A stretch of 42,774 bases of DNA from Dehalococcoidia bacterium (GTDB lineage Bacteria; Chloroflexota; Dehalococcoidia; GIF9; AB-539-J10): contig DAOUZA010000004.1 in assembly GCA_030665785.1 (NCBI GenBank), positions 1 to 42,774 on the forward strand, in the 5' to 3' direction. The number at the start of each line of letters is the position of its first letter. The first letter of the stretch is position 1. Shown piece after piece: positions 36,475-42,774 of the stretch. The translations under genes and the position numbers were made by a program. The notes beneath the pieces are model-generated. The model saw nothing but the letters and a program-made list of their open reading frames with translations. It was not told where the DNA came from and did not search any database.

Positions 36475-37071
36475 TTAGCTCCTAACTCGTCGCAAATAAA
36501 CTAATCTCTGAACCACAGTGATATAAACAAAAACCACCAAAATCCATAAGGCAATAACTACAGCTAAGTCAACGAATTGACCTACCAGCAAACCTATCGC
36601 TAATACTATAACCCTTTCCGCTCTGGTAAACAAACCAACCTTGCATTCCAATCCAAGCCCCTCTGCTCTTGCCCGTATATAGCTAACCAGGAAGGAACCA
36701 ATCAAGACAGCAAAAATAAGCAGGATTTCTAACCCGCCTGGCATATACCACACAAGGAGACCACAAAATATTGCTGCTTCAGAAATGCGGTCAACCGTAG
36801 AATCAAGAATGGCACCAAATTTTGTGGTTTTCTCGGCAAACCTGGCCAGCGCCCCATCCAGAAGGTCAAATAATCCGGCAACTAAAATTAAGATTCCGCC
36901 AAGCAAAAAATGCCCTGTGGCAATGACATAAGCGGCACCGATGTTTATCGCTAATCCTGTAAAGGTAAGCGCATCAGGCTTTATGCCACTTTTGCTTAAA
37001 ATCCCGATTACAGGATTGGTAATGCGTAATGCTAAATTTGCTCTAAGCTCTGCTAAATTTGGCGCCCGCAA
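36475..37071 (-). CDS. CDP-alcohol phosphatidyltransferase (phosphatidylinositol-phosphate synthase-like)
   Basis: 198 aa; DLLDGALARFAEKTTKFGAILDSTVDR CDP-OH-P signature. Confidence 0.88.
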   Translation of the reverse strand: MRAPNLAELRANLALRITNPVIGILSKSGIKPDALTFTGLAINIGAAYVIATGHFLLGGILILVAGLFDLLDGALARFAEKTTKFGAILDSTVDRISEAAIFCGLLVWYMPGGLEILLIFAVLIGSFLVSYIRARAEGLGLECKVGLFTRAERVIVLAIGLLVGQFVDLAVVIALWILVVFVYITVVQRLVYLRRVRS

Positions 37072-37078
37072 AAGCAGT

Positions 37079-38203
37079 TTACCCTTTAACCTCAGCTAAC
37101 CGTGGCTCAGGCAATGAGATAGGACCCTCTTGCTCCTCCCCAACAATAAATGCTTCGGTCTTTGCGCGAGCTTCATCATCAGAATACTGAATTGGCGGAG
37201 ACTTCATAAAGTAAGATGCCGGCGCTACGATGGTTCCACCTAGACCCCTATCCAGGGCTAGCTTACAACATCTTATGGCATCAATGACTACGCCCGCTGA
37301 ATTGGGACTATCCCACACCTCCATCTTTAGCTCCACATTTAGAGGAACATCGCCAAAGGTGCGTCCTTCCATTTTTATGAAGCAAAACTTGCGGTCCGCC
37401 AGCCAGGGAACATAATCACTAGGACCAACATGGATATTATCCTCACCAATATCGTAATCTAACTGCGAAGTAACAGCGTTTGTCTTGGAAATCTTCTTAG
37501 ATTCCAGACGCTCACGTTCCAGCATGTTATAGAAATCGGTATTGCCTCCAATATTCAATTGATAAGTTCGCTCCAACTTAACACCACGGTCACGAAAAAG
37601 CCTGGTTAATACCCGATGCGTGATTGTAGCTCCCACCTGAGACTTGACATCATCACCAATAACAGGCAATCCCCTCTCCGCAAAGCGATTTTGCCAGTAA
37701 GGCTCACGCGCAATAAAAACAGGTATGCAGTTAATAAAACCGCAGCCAGCAGTCAACACTTGCTCTACATACCATTTAGTCGCCTCCTCACTGCCTACAG
37801 GCAAATAATTAAGCACTACATCAGTTCCGGTATCCCTGAGGATGCTTACTACATCAGCGGTTGAACCTGGCGCCTTCTTGATAATCTGAGAAAGATATTC
37901 CCCCAAGCCATCGTGGGTCATACCACGCTCAACCTTGATTCCTGTCTCAGGCACATCGCAAAACTTAATGGTATTATTGGGCGAAGTGAAAATGGCTTTG
38001 GCTAAATCCTTGCCTACTTTGTTTCTATCAATATCAAATGCAGCTACAAAATTTATGTCGGATATATGATAGCCCCCCAGGTTGACATGCATTAAGCCAG
38101 GGACAAACTCATTCTCTTTAGCATCCTTATAATAGTAAACGCCCTGAACTAGTGATGAGGCACAATTACCGACACCAACGATGGCTACATTTATTGTTCC
38201 CAT
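37079..38203 (-). CDS. ino1: myo-Inositol-1-phosphate synthase
   Basis: 374 aa; [44 protein letters not shown]. Confidence 0.92.
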   Translation of the reverse strand: MGTINVAIVGVGNCASSLVQGVYYYKDAKENEFVPGLMHVNLGGYHISDINFVAAFDIDRNKVGKDLAKAIFTSPNNTIKFCDVPETGIKVERGMTHDGLGEYLSQIIKKAPGSTADVVSILRDTGTDVVLNYLPVGSEEATKWYVEQVLTAGCGFINCIPVFIAREPYWQNRFAERGLPVIGDDVKSQVGATITHRVLTRLFRDRGVKLERTYQLNIGGNTDFYNMLERERLESKKISKTNAVTSQLDYDIGEDNIHVGPSDYVPWLADRKFCFIKMEGRTFGDVPLNVELKMEVWDSPNSAGVVIDAIRCCKLALDRGLGGTIVAPASYFMKSPPIQYSDDEARAKTEAFIVGEEQEGPISLPEPRLAEVKG

Positions 38204-38288
38204 GGCAATAAACTCAGTAGAATGTTATGGCTGAAATCCCCAACTATATCTATTCTTTTGTTGACTTCGACAGATTTTTTACAAGACT

Positions 38289-38429
38289 TTAAGCCTTGCC
38301 AATTCTGAATACTTTTGTCCCACATACAGAGCAGGTTCCCCTGACTGCTGGTCTTCCATTCTTAAGAGTAACAGAAACTGGATCCTTAATATCCCTCTTT
38401 GCTCGACACTTAAAACAATACGCCTTCAT
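38289..38429 (-). CDS. DUF5679-like small zinc-ribbon protein (not in ORF track)
   Basis: 46 aa MKAYCFKCRAKRDIKDPVSVTLKNGRPAVRGTCSVCGTKVFRIGKA, AGGAGG SD upstream. Confidence 0.88.
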   Translation of the reverse strand: MKAYCFKCRAKRDIKDPVSVTLKNGRPAVRGTCSVCGTKVFRIGKA

Positions 38430-38524
38430 CCTGACTACCTCCTTTTAAGTTAATTACAGTCTATCTACCATATCCCATTAAATAAATCAATGTCAATACC
38501 TTGCTGTAAAAACACCAGCCTGAG

Positions 38525-38869
38525 TTATTCATCCGGGGCTTGTTCCATTAATTTGAGCAACTTTGCCCCGCGCTCAATGGAATCATCGTAATGAAAGCTG
38601 AGTTGAGGAGTGTGCCTTAGCCTTAAATGTAGCGACAGTTGTGCCTGCAAAAAAGAGCAGGCAGAGTTAAAACCAGCTATCATTTCCTTCTTATCAGATT
38701 CATTCCCTAATATGCTGACAAATACTTTAGCCTGTCTGAGGTCAGGTGAAAGTTGAACCTCAGTCACTGAGACGAGGTCCTTTAGCCTCGGGTCATTAAC
38801 CTTGCGCTCAAGCAAGGTACTGATTTCTTGCTTAATGACCTTGCCTAATCGCTGTTCCCGCCTGTTCAT
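38525..38869 (-). CDS. rbfA: 30S ribosome-binding factor A
   Basis: 114 aa; DPRL, VSVTEVQLSPDLRQAKVFVSI. Confidence 0.93.
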   Translation of the reverse strand: MNRREQRLGKVIKQEISTLLERKVNDPRLKDLVSVTEVQLSPDLRQAKVFVSILGNESDKKEMIAGFNSACSFLQAQLSLHLRLRHTPQLSFHYDDSIERGAKLLKLMEQAPDE

Positions 38870-38914
38870 AATTAGCCTTGAAGGGAAATCAATTAATCTC
38901 CAGGGAAAAATACT

Positions 38915-40687
38915 TTACTCTACTTTTTCCTTCTGGTAGAGCTCAATAATATCACCAACGGAGAAATCGCCAAAATTTTCAATACCTACACCACACTCAA
39001 ACCCGGTACCTACCTCAGTAACATCTTCTTTAAAACGCTTCAGACTGGAAATGCGAGACTCACAGAGCACTTTGTTTCCCCGCAATATTTTAGCTTGGGC
39101 GTCCCGCCATACCCTGCCTTCCCTAACATAAACACCAGCAACTTTACCTTGCCGTCCGCCGGAAAAGACAGCCCGCACCTCAGCACGGCCACCAACCACC
39201 TCTACATAAGTGGGCGCAAGCATTCCTTGCAACGCCTTCTCTACATCCTCTATTAGCCTATAAATTACATCGTAGAGCCGAATGCTTACCCCTTCAGCCT
39301 CAGCCAATTGCTTTGCTCCAGGTGATAGACTACTACTAAAACCAATGATAATCCCTTTTGAAGCTGATGCTAGAAGCACATCGCTTTCCGTGATGCTACC
39401 ACTGCCAGTATGAATAATATTAACCCCCACCTTCTCTGAACTTAGCCGCTCCAGGGAACTCCTCAGTGGCTCAATACTACCATAGACATCAGTTTTCAAA
39501 ACCACATTGAGCTCTTTTATCTGCCCTTTATCTATCTGGCGAGAAAGAGCGGTTAAGCTCAGCGGAATTTGAGGCATGGTAGCTTTCCCCCCCTTCACAA
39601 TACTTTGTGCTACGTGTTCATCGGCAACCACTTTGAAAATATCCCCCGAATTCGGCACACCACTCAACCCAAGCACTTCCACCGGGGCTGATGGTTCAGC
39701 TTTCCTGATTTGCTCGCCTTGTTCATTAAACATAGCTTTAATTTTGCCCCAGATATTGCCAGCTACTATAACATCACCTACTTCAAGAGTGCCGTTTTGA
39801 ACCAGAAGGGTAGCTAAAGAACCTTTAGTCCTATCCAACCTGGCTTCAATAACCGCACCTTCCGCAGCACGTTTGGGATTAGCCTTTAGCTCCAATATAT
39901 CAGCAACGAGGAATATGTTTTCCAATAAATCTGATATCCCCTCCCCCTTCTTCGCCGAAATAGGAACACAAACAACATCACCACCCCATTCTTCAATGAC
40001 TAACCCCAGGTCAGCAAGCTGCTGTTTCACTTTCTCAGGATTAGCATCAGCCTTATCAATCTTATTGATAGCTACTACTATAGGTACCTTAGCAGCTTTA
40101 GCATGGTCTATAGCTTCCACAGTCTGAGGCATAACACCATCGTCAGCAGCAACTACCAAAACCACGATATCAGTCGCTCGGGCTCCACGAGCCCTCATCG
40201 CAGTAAAAGCCTCATGCCCTGGAGTATCCAGAAAGGTAATTTTACGTTCATCAACTGCGCATTGATAAGCACCGATATGCTGGGTAATCTCCCCTGCTTC
40301 GTGAGCAGTCACGTTGGTTTTCCTGATGGCATCCAACAAGGTTGTCTTGCCATGGTCAACATGCCCCATAACAGTGACTACTGGGGGACGAGTTTGTAAC
40401 TTTTTCCCCTTTGCCTTGCTAACATGTGCTAGACCTTCTGGCTCTGTTTTTCGCTGAGCCTGATAGCCAAAATCTGTGGCTACTGCAGCTATAGCATCAA
40501 AATCGATAGTCTGATTGAGGTTGATCATAATGCCCTTCCTCATAAATTGCTTGATAACTTTTACTGGCTCAACCTCAAGCATATCCGCAAGCTGCCTTAC
40601 AGTGAGGGAAGATGGAACCTCAATTTGAGGCAAAGTTGGTGTTGTGCCTTTCTCTTTTCGCTCGTCTTTCGATTTCTTAGTGCTCAA
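38915..40687 (-). CDS. infB: Translation initiation factor IF-2
   Basis: 590 aa; [29 protein letters not shown]. Confidence 0.97.
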   Translation of the reverse strand: MSTKKSKDERKEKGTTPTLPQIEVPSSLTVRQLADMLEVEPVKVIKQFMRKGIMINLNQTIDFDAIAAVATDFGYQAQRKTEPEGLAHVSKAKGKKLQTRPPVVTVMGHVDHGKTTLLDAIRKTNVTAHEAGEITQHIGAYQCAVDERKITFLDTPGHEAFTAMRARGARATDIVVLVVAADDGVMPQTVEAIDHAKAAKVPIVVAINKIDKADANPEKVKQQLADLGLVIEEWGGDVVCVPISAKKGEGISDLLENIFLVADILELKANPKRAAEGAVIEARLDRTKGSLATLLVQNGTLEVGDVIVAGNIWGKIKAMFNEQGEQIRKAEPSAPVEVLGLSGVPNSGDIFKVVADEHVAQSIVKGGKATMPQIPLSLTALSRQIDKGQIKELNVVLKTDVYGSIEPLRSSLERLSSEKVGVNIIHTGSGSITESDVLLASASKGIIIGFSSSLSPGAKQLAEAEGVSIRLYDVIYRLIEDVEKALQGMLAPTYVEVVGGRAEVRAVFSGGRQGKVAGVYVREGRVWRDAQAKILRGNKVLCESRISSLKRFKEDVTEVGTGFECGVGIENFGDFSVGDIIELYQKEKVE

Positions 40688-40689
40688 AT

Positions 40690-40974
40690 TTAACCTTCCC
40701 CACCAAGGCTGCTGCCATAGTTTATCAAAGTCTGGCGATTATCATCACTAAGTTTTGTTCGCAAAGCATGCTCTAAACGATTCCCCTTAAATCCTTCCCC
40801 CCAGCAATCTTTTCGAGCACATAGATAAGCACCACGCCCCGGTTTCTTTGCCGATAAATCCAGTTCAACAACCCCACTACTAGTACACACCAGGCGAATC
40901 AAATCTTTTTTATCCTTCTTTTGCTGACAAGCAATGCAAGTGCGCTGGGGTATATGTTTATTCCTCATACTCAT
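40690..40974 (-). CDS. ylxR: YlxR/RnpM-family protein
   Basis: 94 aa; RTCIACQQKKDKKDLIRLV, GRGAYLC. Confidence 0.9.
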   Translation of the reverse strand: MSMRNKHIPQRTCIACQQKKDKKDLIRLVCTSSGVVELDLSAKKPGRGAYLCARKDCWGEGFKGNRLEHALRTKLSDDNRQTLINYGSSLGGEG

Positions 40975-42337
40975 CTTCCAAGTGAGGTTTTTTCGCTTTG
41001 CCTTTAGCCTTAGCTTTAGCTTTGCCTTTAGCTTTAGCTTTGCCTTTGCCTTTGACTGCTTTCGCCTCCTCCTTCAAAGCTTCAATTTTTCGTGCATCCG
41101 GCAAAATATCCTCGGCAAAACGAATTGCCCCTTCCTCCTTGGTTGCCTCAAAGGAAACCTCAGCAGCAGTTGGAAATGAAAGCGGCTCTGATACCTGAAG
41201 CTCGTCTGCAGCCACAGGCACTTCCTCTTTTGCTTCCTCTTTAACAACCTTTTCCTGTACTAATTCCCTGGAGATGGTTTCCAGCATCTCAGCTTTTGCT
41301 GCTTCCGCCGCAGAAACACTCTTGATATCGATCCGCCACCCGGTAAGCCTTGCCGCTAGCCTGGCATTTTGCCCCTCTTTGCCTATAGCCAGAGAAAGCT
41401 GCCTATCAGGTACGATAACCGTAGCCACCTTTCCTTCCTCATTGAGTTCGATGCTGGCTACTTGAGCAGGACTAAGAGCGTTAGTGATAAACACTTTGGA
41501 GTCAGCATCCCAAAGAATTAAATCTATTTTCTCATTATTCAGCTCTTTGATAATGCTTTGTAATCTGATGCCTCGAGGGCCAAGACAACATCCTACCGGG
41601 TCAACTCCCTCTTGCGAAGTTGATATTGCTACTTTGCTTCTCTTCCCTGGCTCCCGGGTTATCCCTTCTACCCCCACAGCGCCGTTGTGAACTTCGGGAA
41701 TTTCTAGCTCAAAAAGGCGACGAAGCAAGTTGGGATGGGTCCGGGAAACTACTATCTGAGTCCCCTTACTCCCCTGAATTATTTCTAGAAGGTAGAGTCT
41801 AAGCCGCTGCCCCACTCGATAACGTTCATTGGGAATTTGTTCACCACCAGGTAATATTGCCTCCACCCTGCCTAAGTTAACATAAATCTGTGATGGACTA
41901 ATAAACTGAACCACGCCGGTGGCGATTTCTCCCTCCCTGCTGGAGAACTCTTCATAAGTTTTCTGGTGTTCTGCTTCCCTTAGCCGCTGCAAGATAACTT
42001 GCTTTGCTGCATACACTCCAATACGCCCAGCATCCATGGGCATAGTTCCCACTTCTACCGCTTCACCCACTTGAACCCCCCTACGCAACTTGCGAGCTTC
42101 GGCTAAGGAAATCTCCTGTTGAGGGTCGTTAACTGACTCCACTACGGTCTTCTGCATATAAACTTTCACCGCACCGGAATCAGGGTCCAGCTTCACCAAA
42201 ACATCCTGTTCATCATGAAAGGCATACTTCTTGTAAGCCGCGGCTAGCGCTGCCTCTACAATAGATAGCACTACTTCTCTAGATAGGTTTCTCTCCGCAG
42301 AAAGCTGATTAACCGCAGCTATGAGTTCCCTTTTCAT
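40958..42337 (-). CDS. nusA: Transcription termination/antitermination factor NusA
   Basis: 459 aa; S1 and KH domains ([40 protein letters not shown]); basic repetitive tail. Confidence 0.96.
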   Translation of the reverse strand: MKRELIAAVNQLSAERNLSREVVLSIVEAALAAAYKKYAFHDEQDVLVKLDPDSGAVKVYMQKTVVESVNDPQQEISLAEARKLRRGVQVGEAVEVGTMPMDAGRIGVYAAKQVILQRLREAEHQKTYEEFSSREGEIATGVVQFISPSQIYVNLGRVEAILPGGEQIPNERYRVGQRLRLYLLEIIQGSKGTQIVVSRTHPNLLRRLFELEIPEVHNGAVGVEGITREPGKRSKVAISTSQEGVDPVGCCLGPRGIRLQSIIKELNNEKIDLILWDADSKVFITNALSPAQVASIELNEEGKVATVIVPDRQLSLAIGKEGQNARLAARLTGWRIDIKSVSAAEAAKAEMLETISRELVQEKVVKEEAKEEVPVAADELQVSEPLSFPTAAEVSFEATKEEGAIRFAEDILPDARKIEALKEEAKAVKGKGKAKAKGKAKAKAKGKAKKPHLEDEYEE

Positions 42338-42355
42338 TCTCTAACCTAAATTATT

Positions 42356-42385
42356 TAATTAAAAAGGTGGGATTTCACCCACCTT
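42356..42385 (-). terminator. Intrinsic terminator/attenuator just upstream of nusA
   Basis: Minus strand AAGGTGGG-TGAAAT-CCCACCTTTTTAATT, 8-bp stem then T-run, 26 nt before the nusA ATG. Confidence 0.75.
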
Positions 42386-42774
42386 GATTCAAATAACCAA
42401 TCCCCCTTACTCGCTAAATTATCCCATACCCCAGCCAAAAAAGCAAATATTTGTACTCGTTCATATGATTGGTGACACTTCAGCTCCTGTCTTTTCTAGA
42501 TTTCATAATACCGTTGTACCTCAGGGCGTGAATAGCCCCATTCAGGTGTTTTCCAGGAGGGAAAGGGATAGGCTTAAGACACCCAAATACGGTAGCTTAA
42601 AAACAAATGGGCTAAGAAATGATAAATGATTAGGTAACCCAAATGGCGTACGTTGCACTCAAGCGGCAGGAGCGCTCAGCCTTTGCCTGGCTATCTTGGA
42701 TAACCCTGAGATACCTGTCAGACTCCTATATTCTGGTATCCTGCTATAGACATTCATAGTGCAACCACTATAGC

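Noticed and set aside
41000-41060. Short tandem units resembling a CRISPR or VNTR array
   Set aside because: Units are codons of the NusA Lys/Ala tail, no spacer structure.
42384-42629. 81-aa plus-strand ORF (possible transposase tail)
   Set aside because: No recognisable domain, low-complexity start, overlaps the nusA leader; I could not support a TnpB or IS call.
1-42774. tRNA, rRNA, tmRNA or CRISPR array
   Set aside because: No cloverleaf with T-loop consensus, no rRNA-like sequence and no regularly spaced repeats were recognised; a tRNAscan/Infernal/CRISPR search would be decisive.

Overview
The window looks like a chromosomal segment of a Chloroflexota (Dehalococcoidia-like) bacterium; this taxonomic guess is inference from gene content and order. 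Most of it is housekeeping: a T-box-controlled trpB-like gene, corA, nnr, coaX, tatD and a thioredoxin; purF-purM-purH; rpsO-pnp-dapB-asd-dapA; purA; an inositol-phospholipid gene pair; and nusA-ylxR-infB-rbfA. The accessory part (about 10.5-21.6 kb) carries a four-gene overlapping cassette (amino-methylase, PUA/EVE-like + PD-(D/E)XK nuclease, Cys-rich small protein, unknown protein) bracketed by short direct repeats. It also carries a two-half Cas4/RecB-like nuclease with two Cys clusters, a DUF763 protein, two toxin-antitoxin modules, and an enoyl-CoA hydratase followed by a truncated duplicate. Other points of interest are a nicotinamidase-nicotinate phosphoribosyltransferase fusion, a Trp T-box followed by a Trp-containing micro-ORF, a pair of repeats that each contain a similar micro-ORF, and dispersed palindromic repeats that supply the C-terminal codons of coaX, dapA and probably tatD. 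No rRNA, tRNA or CRISPR array was recognised. All family names come from reading motifs by eye; no database search was run.
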